Assembly (NCBI GenBank): GCA_028751875.1
Contig: CM054158.1
Span: forward strand, 16,313,371 to 16,377,370
Direction: 5' to 3'
Length of the DNA: 64,000 bases
From: Rapana venosa
Lineage: Eukaryota > Mollusca > Gastropoda > Neogastropoda > Muricidae
In this document: in pieces, positions 1-11,137 of the stretch
Numbering within the stretch: the first letter of the stretch is position 1
Layout of the letters: each line of letters starts with the position of its first letter
Translations under genes and position numbers: made by a program
The notes under the pieces: model-generated
What the model saw: the letters and a program-made list of their open reading frames with translations, nothing else
What the model was told of the DNA's origin: nothing
Databases searched by the model: none

Positions 1-415
1 CGATCTCTCCACTGGCTGCCTGTGCCACAGAGAGTAAATTTTAAGATCAATACTCTCTGTTACAAATGTCTCCACAACACTGCACCCTCCTACCTCTGTA
101 AATGTCTTAACCTGTACACTCCTTCACGTTCCCTCCGCTCTGCTGCAGATATCTTGTGCCTAGGAATACCTAGATTCACCCAATCCACCGTTGGCCGCCA
201 CTCTTTCTCTATTTCTGGTCCATCGACCTGGAATGAGCTCCCTCTCTCTCTTTGCCAGAAGCCTAGCTATGACACTTTTAAAATCCAGCCTCAATACATA
301 TTTATTTCAAACCTAAGATTTCCCCCCTCCTGTTTCATATCAGAACTGCGCATGGGCTTTGATTTGTCTTGGCAAGTTATAGCACTATATAAGTTCTATT
401 TTTTATTATTATTAT
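1..415 (+). mobile_element. LINE ORF2 C-terminus and 3' tail, truncated by window edge
   Basis: From base 1 the plus strand reads R-SLHWLPVPQRVNFKI, then TLCYKCLHNTAPSYL, YTPSRSLRSAAD, and FSISGPSTWNELPLSL. This is the conserved C-terminal tail downstream of the RT domain in many animal non-LTR retrotransposons (CR1/L2/Jockey-like group; clade not decided here). The frame is open to about base 330 and is followed by a short 3' UTR with CTATATAAGTTCTATT and then (ATT)n. The RT and endonuclease must lie left of the window. The minus-strand LINE at 40541-43790 carries the same motifs (TLCYKCLHKTAP, FSVSGPRD) and the same 3' tail, so it is the same family. This is retroelement residue, not a host gene. 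Confidence 0.85.
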
Positions 416-712
416 TATTATTATTATATTATTATTATCATTATTATTATTATTATTATTATTGTTAGTATTAGTATTAGTTTTATTATTAGTATTATTA
501 TTGTTATTGTTATTATTATTATTATTGTTGTTGTTGTTGTTGTTGTTGTTATTATTATCATAGGCTTTAGTCTGGACAGTGTAGTCTTTTGTTGTGTTTT
601 TTTGGCCTGGGAAGAGTTGGAGTTTGAAAACTTCATTACTGATGGTGGACGACATAATTATAAGCAACGTGTTGAACAGTTGTTGGTGTTGTTGTTGTTG
701 TTGCTGTTGTTG
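400..712. repeat. ATT/TTG microsatellite following LINE 3' end
   Basis: Mostly TTA/ATT trinucleotides with interruptions (400-525), then TTG repeats (about 526-550). Unique sequence follows, with a second short TTG run near 682-710. The first part directly continues the LINE 3' tail and is probably its tail repeat grown by slippage. The poly-Asn and poly-Leu open frames across it are spurious. Confidence 0.85.
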
Positions 713-1515
713 ACATTAATATTCTTGCTGCGTGGTCTCCAGAATTTCATCACGGAGGTCACCCAGAATTTGCACTTAGACTCACACATTCCTCATGGCA
801 ATCACTGTAATATCATGTATGACTTCAAATATCTCCCCATATAAACAACCATACTTCGAATTCAGAAGATTTTTTTTTATCTGAAGGAGAAAAGTGCAGG
901 TATTTATACCAAGAGCTTGTCATTGCTGAAACAACCTCAACAAATCCTTCTAAAGTATAACGATATATTTTAACGTGTGTCTTGGTCCACGATATGTGGC
1001 AAAGCTGTGAGTCATTATAAGCCTTTATCTTGTTGTTGCTCTATTATAACTGTGTACATGTATGATTTCTTTGAATAAAATGTTGTTTAAAACAAAGCTT
1101 TGGGACTGACCCAGGGACAGTTCCGAGCTTCTTCCCATGAAAAAGGAATGTCAGTAACAATGATGAAGTTGTGATGACTATGAACATGATTTTCTTATTA
1201 TTGGCTATCGTGTCATTTCTTGTGGGTGCCTTCTCCAGTCTGTTGACACACTGGGCAAATACTTGGTCACTGATTTAAAAGCATATAGCTGTGACTAAGT
1301 GTTTAGCTTAGTCTTGGTCACAATTGATTACGATGTATAAACCATAGTGGAGTTTTTGTGTCAAAAGTGTGTAAACTTATACACACGTGGTGGCATTTGT
1401 TTAAAGAAGGATGACACATCAGTGGTAAAGATAGACATTTTTAAGAAGCATAGTTAACTTGGATTTTGTCAGCCCAATCAGGGTATATAATCAATTGTTG
1501 ATATGCTTGTGTATA
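713..1515. other. No recognised feature
   Basis: AT-rich noncoding-looking sequence. I see no long open frame, splice-bounded exon, RNA gene or repeat that I recognise. Confidence 0.6.
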
Positions 1516-1532
1516 TCTTTCTTCTCTTCTTT

Positions 1533-1576
<44 letters not shown>

Positions 1577-1612
1577 TTTTCTTTCTGTCATCCTTTTTCT
1601 TTCTTTCTTTAG
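1516..1612. repeat. (CTTT)n microsatellite
   Basis: About 97 bp of CTTT repeats with a few interruptions. It lies just upstream of a SINE fragment. Confidence 0.95.
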
Positions 1613-1639
1613 AAGCACGAGGCAATCCACTTCCCCGAA

Positions 1640-1861
1640 AGTCCTTTGCATGGCACTGTATATAAACCGAGGTCCTGTATGAACGCACGCAGAACAATTT
1701 GCGCATACGTTAAAACCTGTGCCACCATCGGAAAGGGTAGGCCCATTGTACTGATGGGAAGGGATGATAAAACTAAACAAAAAATGCATGCACACTGAGA
1801 ACGGATGTTAAAAAGGCACACGAGTTCTTATTCGTTATCCTATAATAAAAAATAAAAAAAA
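1640..1861 (+). mobile_element. SINE family B, 5'-truncated copy
   Basis: Contains the family B body: ATAAACCGAGGTCCTGT, GAACGCACGCAGAAC, TTTGCGCATACGTTAAAA, a GGAAAGGGTAGGCCCATTGT module and GCATGCACACTGAG. The same order is seen at 12885, 31860 (minus), 35945, 37950 and 52780 (minus). The tRNA-like head is missing. Mobilisation is presumably by a LINE partner. Confidence 0.7.
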
Positions 1862-2474
1862 TGCAAATGTGAGCCAGATTTGGCTTTCTTAGCAACTCTA
1901 GATGGCGTTTGCTTCTTTATTAATTTTACGTGAGTGTGTACGTACACGAATCATCATCAGCTACAGGGAGTCTCCTTAGGCCTTAATGAAGTTATTTCTT
2001 AACTGCCCAGGCATTCAAGCCATTTGTCCAGCTTTATTTTTTTTAGCCTGCCTGTGTAGATAACTGTATGTTGTAACAGTTGTAAGCATCTCAATGAGGT
2101 TGTCAGGTGTTATCACGTGTGCAAATGTCATATGGGCCACTGGCAGACAGCAAGAGTTGCTGTCTGAGCGTTCAACGAAGAAGCATATGAGCTACATCCC
2201 ATCAGCTGGGCAAGCAGTCATGGCTTGATATGTTGGTGAAAACCCAGGTACATGTTGGGAATGTTTCTGCTTCTTCAAACCACAGACCACGGACATGATT
2301 TGCTCCATCTTTAAAATGCATATTCGATTTTAACCAAACACAGTCATAGAACCGTCAAAGGCACTGATGAGATTTCAAATTGATTGATGTGTCCTGGCAA
2401 TACTGACTTGAGTGTTTACTTGACTTGACTTCTTAAGGAGTTACAGAGTACTGGAATGAATGTTCTGCGCGGTA
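1862..2474. other. No recognised feature
   Basis: Unique-looking AT-rich sequence. No gene or repeat family recognised. Confidence 0.5.
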
Positions 2475-2610
2475 CCAGCTGTCCTGGCGCAGCGGTTAGC
2501 GTGGTAAGCTAAAGGCTAGATGCCGCATGTTCGACTCCTATTACAGTAACAGGGATTTTTTGGACTCTGGCTAGCTTCTACCCAGTCTCATATTGCTATG
2601 AGCTCTTCAG
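2475..2610 (+). mobile_element. tRNA-like SINE head
   Basis: TGGCGCAGCGGTTAGCG resembles a Pol III A box and GTTCGACTCC, about 45 bp downstream, resembles a B box, as in a tRNA-derived SINE head. No cloverleaf can be drawn, so it is not a functional tRNA gene. A degraded version of its 3' half recurs at about 6010-6110. Confidence 0.55.
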
Positions 2611-4157
2611 GCAGGCTTTTTTCACTGAACGATGATCAGTGATTATGTGGATGATGTACTGATGCTGCGATGGAAGCGTATCTACTTTGACACTACGTTT
2701 TAAGGCTCTGCTCCATGTTTTTTTATGATAGCGTGTCCTGGTGCGAATTGGGCCCGACAAATACAGATACCTGCAGTGTTGGTCAAATACTTTGAACAAC
2801 ATCCGCAAAATCGCATTTGTAAAGTGGATTAAGCTCAACTCTGTGGTACCAGTCTTTCCACAGTATCCCTCCCCTAAACAACAATAAAACAACAAATTCA
2901 ACAAAACCCGATGTCTCTTACAGGATTTTAACACGCCAGCAACCAAGCAGGAAACCAAATCACTAACCACTGCACCATGATGGCGGATTTAAATCATATT
3001 ATTGTGAGTCCCAAGATCTTCAAGTGGAGACAGAAGTAAAAACTGAATTTTAGAATGGTAGCTATGTTATAACGTACCTGAGGAACACAATAGCCAACTG
3101 GTTAAGACCGTTCGACTTCAATCCCATACAGGTCCATTAAGTCGTGGGTTCGAATCTTGGCAGTGGCTGGTGAATTAAGGGTGGGGATTTTTACAATTTC
3201 CCAGGTAATCTTCAAGTGCAGACTGGCTGGTGCCCTAATTCCCTTCGTATATAATAATGAACATGCCGAAGATAAAACAATCACGTTTAAGATCTCGTAA
3301 TTCATGTCAGTGTTCGTTTGGTTCCGGAAACACAAACATACCCAGTATACATCCCCCGAAGTCGGAATGCAGCTACCTTCATGGTGGGTAAAACGGTCAC
3401 ATTCACAAAATATCACCATTTGTAAACCTGGAGGAATGGCAAGCGACAAAAAAAAATCGTTCTTCTTTTTTTGCTTTGGCAGAAAACAAGACTGGAATTA
3501 AAATCATTACCAGAAGAAGTCTACCACTTGATAGCTAAGAAGATAATTTTTCAACCGGAACTCCCACTACAGGAAGATTTTTCATAATTTTTTTCACAAT
3601 AGAAAAATGGCAGATATTTGATAATTAAGCTAGGTTTTCACAGGTTCAATCAAGAAACTGTGATGTGCTCTGGCCATGGAGCTACCCCATCCCCTTAGTG
3701 AAGAATCAGCCATGTTGCAAAGGTTTCAAACCTGAACTTGGGTCAGTCTGGTGACTCAGCCACGTGTAGATCAGGACTTCTGGCTGATTCTTCTGCCGCT
3801 GCCTGTTTGCAACATGTACACATGGACTCAAACCCATGCTCTCAAGATTCAAGATTTTATTTCAAGAAACCTCCCCCAAAGGGTACATACAATTTAATAA
3901 AACCTCAACTTGCAGATGGGGTTTTGGTTCTTCTGGCCAAATTGTCTTTTCAATCAGATGGAAAAGCCACTGGGCCATGGAGACATCTTGTGCTGGTATG
4001 GGGATCGATTCCCTATGAAGTACATGTATCTATGATCCCTTGGTCAGCTTTTATGAAAACCTCGTTGGTTGCTCTCTGAATTTGGTTGTAAAGGCCATAG
4101 TTCTTCTGATGATGACACTGATTGTTAGTGTCCTTGCTCTGTGGTGTGTGCGCGCGC

Positions 4158-4192
<35 letters not shown>

Positions 4193-4350
4193 GTGTGTGT
4201 GTAAGTGTAAGTGTATGTGTGCATGTGTGCATGCACACACTGGAAAGTGTATGTATGTGTGTGAGTCAAAGTCAAAGTTTTTAAAAATCTTTATTGTGTG
4301 TGTGTGTCAAAGTTATTATTTTTTTTAACATGTGTGTGTGTCTGTGTCAG
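2505..4350. repeat. Source segment of a noisy colinear duplicate
   Basis: This 1.85-kb segment is repeated in the same order and orientation at 6010-7740, where it has many small deletions and homopolymer changes. Landmarks shared in order are the tRNA-like B box (2540 and 6030), the SINE C module (3086-3460 and 6525-6880), a segment with TTTATTTCAAGAAA (3857 and 7250), and the GT repeat. No gene is recognised inside it. Confidence 0.85.
3086..3460 (+). mobile_element. SINE family C (tRNA head plus conserved tail module)
   Basis: TAGCCAACTGGTTAAG matches a tRNA A box and GGGTTCGAATCTT matches a B box 48 bp on. These are followed by GTGAATTAAGGGTGGGGATT, CTTCAAGTGCAGACTGGC, and a distal module with TACCCAGTATACATCC, GAAGTCGGAATGCAGCTACC and TTCATGGTGGG. 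The same modules in the same order occur on the minus strand at 31285-31590. I recall the distal module (CCCAGCATACA..GGAGTGCAGCTAC) as common in gastropod genomes. It is not a tRNA gene. Confidence 0.8.
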
Positions 4351-4362
4351 GGGCTGTGTGTA

Positions 4363-4403
<41 letters not shown>

Positions 4404-4440
4404 GTGTGTGTGTTATTGTACTACTTTGATACTCTATTGT
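4143..4440. repeat. GT microsatellite cluster
   Basis: (GT)n tracts at about 4145-4205, 4290-4306, 4330-4345 and 4365-4420 surround a unique piece with GTCAAAGTCAAAG and CTTTATTGTGTG. The piece recurs near 7655, 8311 and 24701. Confidence 0.9.
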
Positions 4441-4559
4441 TGCTTACTGTGGAGACTAGTTTATCTAAACATGTCAAGTTAGAAAATGTGTTTGCAAGCT
4501 AAGGGGGAACACACACACACACCCCAATTATAGCTAAAAGTTCTATTTTTATAATTATT

Positions 4560-6009
4560 TTTAAAAATTAACCATTTTTTTTTTTTTTTATTTTCCCTTT
4601 AGATAATTATTTGTAAAGTTTTAAGATTTAATGGTTTTTGGTTTTTTGTGTAAATTCATACCCCACCCCCGACAGGAGTTTTCTTTTGGGGTTTTTCCGA
4701 AGAGTATAAGAAAACCCATATTTGGTTTGTTTTTATTATACCCCGGTTTTGGGGAACATTTTTTTTTTCCCCCCCGGGGGTTGGGGAGTTTTCCCTTGCT
4801 GGCCCAGTTTTTCCCGGGCCCGTTTTTGTCAACACTTCTGCCCGGGTTTTTTGTGACCAATTCCTTTCCCTTTACCCACCGGGTTCGGTTTTACGAGGGG
4901 GATTTATGGATCCCCCCCACTTTTTATTTAAAAACTCATTTTTCCCTTTTCCCAAATTTTTTTGTTGCTTCCCCCGATTTTTTTTTTGGGAAATTTTTGT
5001 TGGGGTTTGGGGGGTTTTTTTTTGTCCCCTAGGTTTTTGAAAAAGTAAAACCAATTTGAAATTTTTGACCAAATTTTTTTTAAAGAAAAGGGTTAAACCC
5101 CAAATTGGAAGGGGTTGGGGGGACGGATTTTTTTTTGGGGCATTGGTTTTCTTTTCCCCCTCTTTGACACACTCCCCAAAAAAAAATTGGTACTTTTTAG
5201 TTTTGGGCTTTGACGGGGTAGGTTTTTTTTTCCCCCTATCCCCTTTTAGGTTTGGAGGGTTTTTTTTCACAAAAAAAAATTTTTGGGTTTGTTCCGGGGA
5301 AAAAAGGGGGTTTTTTTGGGGAACCCCGGGTCTTATTTTTTAAACCCCATATCCTTTTGTGGGGTCCTCCCTTTCTTTCCCCCCGGGAAATTTTTCCCCA
5401 GCCCTCCCCTTTTTAGGAGAGGGCTTCCACCCCCCAAAATTTGGGTGGCTTTAAAAGGGTGCTTATGAGGTGAAATTTTTGGGAAACCGGGGGAAAAAGA
5501 AACCCTTGTCGATGAAGGGGTTTAATACAAAATGAAGGGGGGCCCCCCCCGGGGTAAAAAGACGATTTTTTTTTTTTTTTTCCCTAAAGCCTCCTTTCTT
5601 CCCAAGTGGTTTGTTTTTTCATTTTCTACAGACCCTTTCAAAAAACCCGGGATCGGGCATGATTTCCCCTTTTGCAAGACATCCCCCTTTTTTTTTTTGG
5701 TGCCTTTTTCCGTTTTGGGAAACCCTTTTGCCCCCAGATTTTTTAGGGTATAAATTTCCAGGAAGGGGGGCTGCCCAGTGGTTGGGGTTATACCCCCCCG
5801 GGGGCTTGGCAATCATCAGTTTTAAATTGGAAAATGGTGAGGGAATGTTTTTGTTTTTTTAAACCAACCGGACAAAATTTTTTTTAAAAATTTTAAATTT
5901 TTTAAAAACCCCAAAGGGTTGGGGAAAAATTTTTAATAATTTCCAAATACTTAAATTTTTTAGATTCAAATTTAAAAAATTGGTCGGGGGGTAAAGGGGG
6001 GGGGGTTAT
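4560..6009. other. Low-quality consensus, no interpretable feature
   Basis: The sequence is dominated by runs of T, G, C and A (such as TTTTTTTTCCCCCCC and GGGGAACCCCGGG), unlike its clean neighbours. Open frames here are rich in Phe, Gly, Pro and Lys on both strands, as expected from homopolymer runs. I read it as an unpolished, error-rich long-read consensus. No genes should be called from it. Confidence 0.8.
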
Positions 6010-7740
6010 TTAAAGCTAAACCCCGCATGCCGACTCCTATTACAGAAAACAGGTTTTTGGACTCTGGCTAGCTTCTACCCAGCCCAAATTTGCTATAACC
6101 TTTGGGGCTTTTTTAGCCCGGGTTGGTGATTGGGGGGTTTTTTTTTTGAGCGTACTCTTTTACATACTTTTAAAAGGGTTGCTCCATGTTTTTATGTAGG
6201 TTTTTCCCGGGGCAAAATTGGCCCGACAAATACAGATACCTGCTGTTGTCAAAAAACTTTGAACAACACCGCAAAATGCATTGTAAAGTGATTAAGCTCA
6301 ACTTGGGTACCCCTCTTTCCACATACCCCCCCTAACAACTAAAACAAAAATTCAACAAAACCAAAAGTTCTTACAGGATTTTAACCGCCACCCAACCAAA
6401 CAGGGAAAACCCAAAACACTAACAATGCCCAGATGGGGTTTAAATTAATTTTTTGATCCAAAAATCTTCAAGTGGAGACAGAATAAAAACGAAATTTTAA
6501 ATGGTACTATGTTATAACGACCTGGAAAAACCCAAAACCCAATGGTTAAAGACCGTTCGACTTTAAACCCCTAAGGTCCATTAAGTCGGGTTGAACTTGG
6601 AGGGCTGGGAATTAAGGGTGGGGAATTTTTTCAAATTTCCCAGGGATTTCAAGTGCAGCTGCGGTGCCTAAAATTTCCCCTTTTTATAAAAATGAACTGC
6701 CCAAGAAAAAACATCACGTTTAAGATCTCGTAACATGTCAGTTTCGTTTGGTTCCGGAAACACAAAATACCCAGTTCACCCCCGAAGTCGGAAAAGAAAC
6801 TCCTTCATGGTGGGGAAAACGGTCACATTCCCCAAAAATTACCATTGTAAACTGGAGGGAAGGGCAAGCGACAAAAAAAATCTTTCTTTTTTTTTTGCTT
6901 TGGCAGAAAACAAGACGAATTAAAATCATTCCCGAAAGTCTACACTTTATACTAAGAAATAATTTTCCCCGGGACCCCCACTACAAAAGATTTTTTTTTA
7001 ATTTTTTCCCCAAGAAAAATGGAAGATATTTGAAATTAAGCTAGGTTTCACAGTTCATCAAGAAAACCGTGATGTGCTCTGGGCCCTGGGGACCCCATCC
7101 CCTTTTGAAGAACGCCATGTTGCAAAGGTTTCAAACCCGAACTTGGGTCATCTGGGGACTCACCCTGTAGATCGGACTTCGGGTGGTTCTTCTCCGCTGC
7201 CGTTTGCAACATGTAAAATGGGCCCAAACAGCTCTCAAAATTCAAGATTTTATTTCAAGAAAACCTCCCCCCCAAAGGGTACTACAATTTAAAAAACCCC
7301 AACTTGCAGATGGGGTTTTGGTTTTTTTTGGAAATTGTCTTTTTTCAATCAATGGAAAAGCCCCTGGGCCATGGGACATCTTGTGCTGGTTGGGGGTGGG
7401 TTCCCTTGAAATACAGTATCATGATCCCCGGCACTTTTATGAAACTGGTTGGTGCTCTCTAATTTTGGGTTTTTTTAAAGGCCTAGTTTTTTTGAGATGA
7501 ACGATTGTTAGTGTTCTTTTGTTTTGTGGTGTGTTGGGGGGGGTTTTGGGTGTGTGTGTGGTGGGGTGTGTGTGTTGTGTGTGGGGTGTTTGGGGGTAGG
7601 GGGTAATGGTTTTTAAATGTGGCATGCCACACTGGAATTAAAATTTGTGTTTGAAATTCCAAGTCAATTTTTAAAAACTTTGGGTTTTTGTGGAAAAATT
7701 TTTTAAAAAAAAAAGGGGGTTTTTTGTGTCCACCTTTTTT
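6010..7740. repeat. Degraded colinear copy of 2505-4350
   Basis: Matches 2505-4350 from end to end with a displacement that shrinks from about 3,500 to about 3,400 bp, so it is net shorter. Differences are mainly lost single bases and altered homopolymers rather than an even spread of substitutions. It includes a noisy SINE C copy at 6525-6880 with TAAGATCTCGTAACATGTC and TTCATGGTGGGGAAAACGG still readable. Most likely the same locus assembled twice, once badly. Confidence 0.8.
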
Positions 7741-8123
7741 AACCCTTTTTTTTTTTTGTTTGGTTGTTGGAAAAGGGTTGGGTTTTTTTTAACTGAATTA
7801 AACTTTTTCTTTCAAAAATTTTTTTAAAATGTCATTGGGTGTTTGGTGGGGCAACCCCCAAACACAACTTTCAACCAAAAAAAAACACCCCACCATTCGT
7901 GAGAGAAGGAAAAGGTTTTTTTAAATTTCAAGCCGTGAAATTTTGCTTTTTGAAAAAGGAGGGAAATTTCAAGACAAGAAGTAAAACATTTATTTTGGCT
8001 GGGCATTTACCCACCTGGTATAAAATTTTTCAAACCAGTGCTTTTGCTGGAAACTGAAAGTTCTTTGTCTGTTTGTTTTTGCTTTTTCTTTTCTTTCTTC
8101 TTTTTCGTTCTTTAACCTTCCTA
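7741..8123. other. Noisy consensus up to a sharp quality boundary
   Basis: Homopolymer-rich sequence continues to about 8118. From about 8124 the sequence becomes clean, exactly where the 4.1-kb duplication A begins. Confidence 0.65.
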
Positions 8124-8208
8124 ACCCTTTTTTCTAATTTTTTGCCTTTTTTGTGTCTAATCACTTATTGATAACGTTTAATTTTGAAGAACAAACTGAA
8201 AGTGTTTT

Positions 8209-8578
8209 TGGTGTGTGTGTGGTTTTTGTGTGTGGTGTGTTGTGTTTTGTGTGTTTTGTGGTGTTTGTGTTGTGTGTGTGTGTGGTTTGTGTGTTGTTTG
8301 TGTGTGTTTTGTGTATCAAAGTCAAATTTTGTATAATCTTTATTGTGTGGTTGTCAAAGTTACATTTTTTAACAAATTGTTGTGTCGGTTCACTTTTTTG
8401 TGGTTGTTTGTTTTGTGGTGGTGTGTGTGGTTTGTGTGTGTGTGTGTGTTTATTGAACATTTGCATACTCTACTGTTTCTTATTTGAGACTATTTATCTA
8501 AACATGTCATGTTTTGAAATGTGTTTCAAGCTAGACACACACACACTAACACACCCACACACACACACACACACACCA

Positions 8579-8611
<33 letters not shown>
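8209..8611. repeat. GT then CA microsatellites
   Basis: Interrupted GT repeats (8209-8450) and CA repeats (8543-8610) on the same strand are separated by about 90 bp. The 184-residue open frame of Val/Cys/Phe then Thr/His repeats is a translation of these. The spacer with CTAAACATGTCATGTTTTG resembles 4465-4490. An identical copy lies at 24599-25001. Confidence 0.9.
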
Positions 8612-8852
8612 CATACAGCGTTCTACGATAAAGACATGGAAGATGGGGGGGAGGCAAGGTTAAAAAGAAGGCAAAGGCTGGCTAACTTTCCACAATGCAA
8701 TCTATGAGTAGGCAATCACAGCAGCACAAAACAGACAGCGCAAAAACATCTTCACTAACTGGGTGCCCCCGCCTCATTCTCCTTACCCAAAGTACCTCCA
8801 AATTAAACAGCCCTGTTGCAAACAACCAAGTGCTGTGCTTAACTAGCCACGC

Positions 8853-8940
8853 TTCTCTCTCTCTCTCTGATCTCTGTCTCTGTCCTCGTCATCTCTCTCT
8901 CTGTCTCTCTTCTCTCTCTCTCTCTCTCCTCTCATTCTGT
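8853..8940. repeat. CT microsatellite
   Basis: Interrupted CT repeats, duplicated at 25243-25330. Confidence 0.85.
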
Positions 8941-9129
8941 TTCCACTTCTGAAATTTCACAAGCAGTCACTCCAGAAGGAGAGAAAAAGAAGAAAAAACA
9001 ACATCAAACAAACAACAACAACAACAAAATAAAACAAATCTCTTCTTCTCTCTTCTGTGTCTCGTTTTTATACCATCAAACATGTTTAAAAAATATTGGC
9101 ATTCCTTTCCAGCTTCTCTCCTTGCTGTT

Positions 9130-10250
9130 TAGGCTTGGTTCCATTATCTCCAAGGCCACACAATCTCCTCAGGCCTGTATAAGCTGCTTCCTGAAGGAGG
9201 TGCTTGCCAGTTGATTTTCCTTACCACACACACAGGAAAGAAGAACGAGTCGCCAGCTTGGGTGGACCTCGTGATTTACCTGTGTCCCAGTGCAGCATTA
9301 AATGAGGCTTGTTCTTCTGCTTGTACTTAGCTTCTAGGTGTCGTCCTCCATTGATGTTCATTGTGATGTTCTGAAACCCTTGTATCTCCTTAGACAGCCG
9401 ATATTAGCGGCTGTGCAAGTCAGCTTTTCCATATTTGATGGGTAGATCTCATAGCAACCCGATATGACACATAGCTACTCTTACCTGACTCTTACCTTAT
9501 TCAAACTTCTCTGATCTGGTGTTGTTGCCTAAGCCCAAGCATATCCAATGGCCTTAAGTTTCCTTGTACTTACTGTCTTGAAGAATCCTCTCATGGGCGC
9601 CCCACTTGTTCCCTGCTACATCGGCAGAATTTCTTTCTGTCTTGCTTTTTCCTTCAGACTTTTTCCAATGGTGGTCTTCATGACAGTTGTTGGTCAAATG
9701 TGACACCAAGATTATTTCTTCATTTCATTCTTGACCTATTCCCAATTTGACATTGTGGCTCTGATTTAGTGAGAGGTAAACAGTGTGTGACTTTTCTTCA
9801 CTGAGCTTTGCAAACTATCTCGAGCACCACCCTACAACCTCAACCCATCTGTATCATATGCTGCGGTATACAATATTCTTCATGCACCAACATCTCGATC
9901 ATCAGCGTAGAGCTACTTTTGATCCTCTTGCAGCTCAGCACAGGACATTGAATGAAAATCAAGAAAAATGGGGGAACCCACACCGTCCTGTGGATACGCC
10001 ATTCTGATCACTCAATTTTTGTTTTCTGTCGTTTTTGGATAGATCACCCAGCTCTTTTTTTTAGAAAAACTTATCCAGAGAGCGTGTTGCCTATAATTTC
10101 CACTTTTTTGGTCCCGTCACTTGAAAACAATCGGCCATCTTTGATCAAAAGCTTCTCAACCTATCCAGCAGCAAAGACTACTTGGCTTCCTGAAAGCACT
10201 TCTGTTTCCTTAAAGGTTGGATTATCTTAGTGCACCGAATGTTCAAAAGC
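9130..10250 (-). mobile_element. Decayed LINE reverse transcriptase (in duplication A)
   Basis: Read on the minus strand across several frames, the order is GVGSPIFLDF (corrupted PQGxxLSPxLF block), then LYADD at about 9896-9913 (the RT catalytic YxDD motif), EEYCIPQHMIQMG, LGVTFDQQLS at 9681-9710, and KWGAHERILQ near 9590. This order is the palm and thumb of a Jockey/CR1-type non-LTR RT. In-frame stops (for example the Trp after QQLS is a stop) and frameshifts kill it. The continuation toward 9130 is weaker. The 5' endonuclease is not seen. Confidence 0.7.
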
Positions 10251-10552
10251 CCTTGTTTTGAGCCAGTATATTGTATCTCGATGTAAACAGGTAAACTGTG
10301 TTGGCTAGCCTCCATTTTCACACAAAAACACTGTATGAGGCGATATATCATGGCTTAGCGTTCCCTTCGTTCTTCTTTGCCCTTCTTGATACAAGTCATC
10401 AATTTGTTTTCTTTGTCTGTCTGTTTGTCTCCTCATAATTTCTCCTCTTCCGCTTCTTCTGTCATCTTCTGCTGTCTCTCTCTTCGCTCCTCTCTTCTGT
10501 ACTCCTTCGTCATTCTTATTCCCTCCTTATTTGCTCCTCGCTCTCTTTCAGT

Positions 10553-10710
10553 TATGACTCTCTCTCTCCTCTCTATCTCTCTCTCTCTTTCGCATTGACT
10601 CTCTCTCTTTCTCTCTCACTCTCTCTCTCCTCTCCTCTCCTCTCAATCCTCCTCCTCTCTCTCCTCTCTCATCTCTTCTCCTCTCTCTCTCTCCTCTCTC
10701 TCTCCTTTCA
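10553..10710. repeat. CT microsatellite
   Basis: About 155 bp of interrupted CT/TCC repeats. The Leu/Ser open frame on one strand and the Arg/Glu frame on the other are spurious. Identical copy at 26943-27100. Confidence 0.9.
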
Positions 10711-11036
10711 ACACATAAACATGCATATAACATTAAATTCTCTATCCATAAGACAAATATCACTGACAGCAAACACGTATGTTATTTATACTGAAAACTA
10801 CAACAGCATCCAATTGGTGACACATTTTCACAGGTCATTTACAACTTCACATCATTGCATGGCTAGACTATTGAAATATTCATAAACCGAATTATCCAAA
10901 TTGAATCCGTCACACATTGTATGTATATGCTATGATCCCATACCTATAAACACACTTCTCACGTCAGAAATTGTATTTCTTAGAAAAGTAAGTCACTTAA
11001 CTGTGTTGCAACATCAGTCGCGTTATATCTATCTTG

Positions 11037-11137
11037 TTGTGTTTGTGTTTGTGTGTTTTTTTTTGGTGTGTGTGTTTGTGTGTGTTGTTTGTGTGTGTGT
11101 TGTGTTATGGTGTTTGTGTTGTCGTTTGTGTCTATCT
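11037..11137. repeat. GT microsatellite
   Basis: Interrupted GT/GTTT repeats, duplicated at 27427-27527. They generate a spurious 133-residue Val/Cys/Phe open frame. Confidence 0.85.

Noticed and set aside
3086..3170. tRNA gene
   Set aside because: A and B boxes are present, but no acceptor or anticodon arm pairing could be drawn, and the sequence continues as a repeated SINE body.
3685..3815. Inverted repeat pairs (GAATCAGCC/GGCTGATTC and TGTTGCAAA/TTTGCAACA) suggesting a MITE
   Set aside because: The pairs are short, with no target-site duplication or terminal position, and no second independent copy apart from the noisy duplicate.
4631..5032. 133-residue Phe/Gly/Pro-rich protein
   Set aside because: Lies in homopolymer-inflated consensus. 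The opposite strand has equally long frames.
8153..8707. 184-residue membrane-like protein
   Set aside because: Val/Cys/Phe then Thr/His composition comes from the GT and CA microsatellites.
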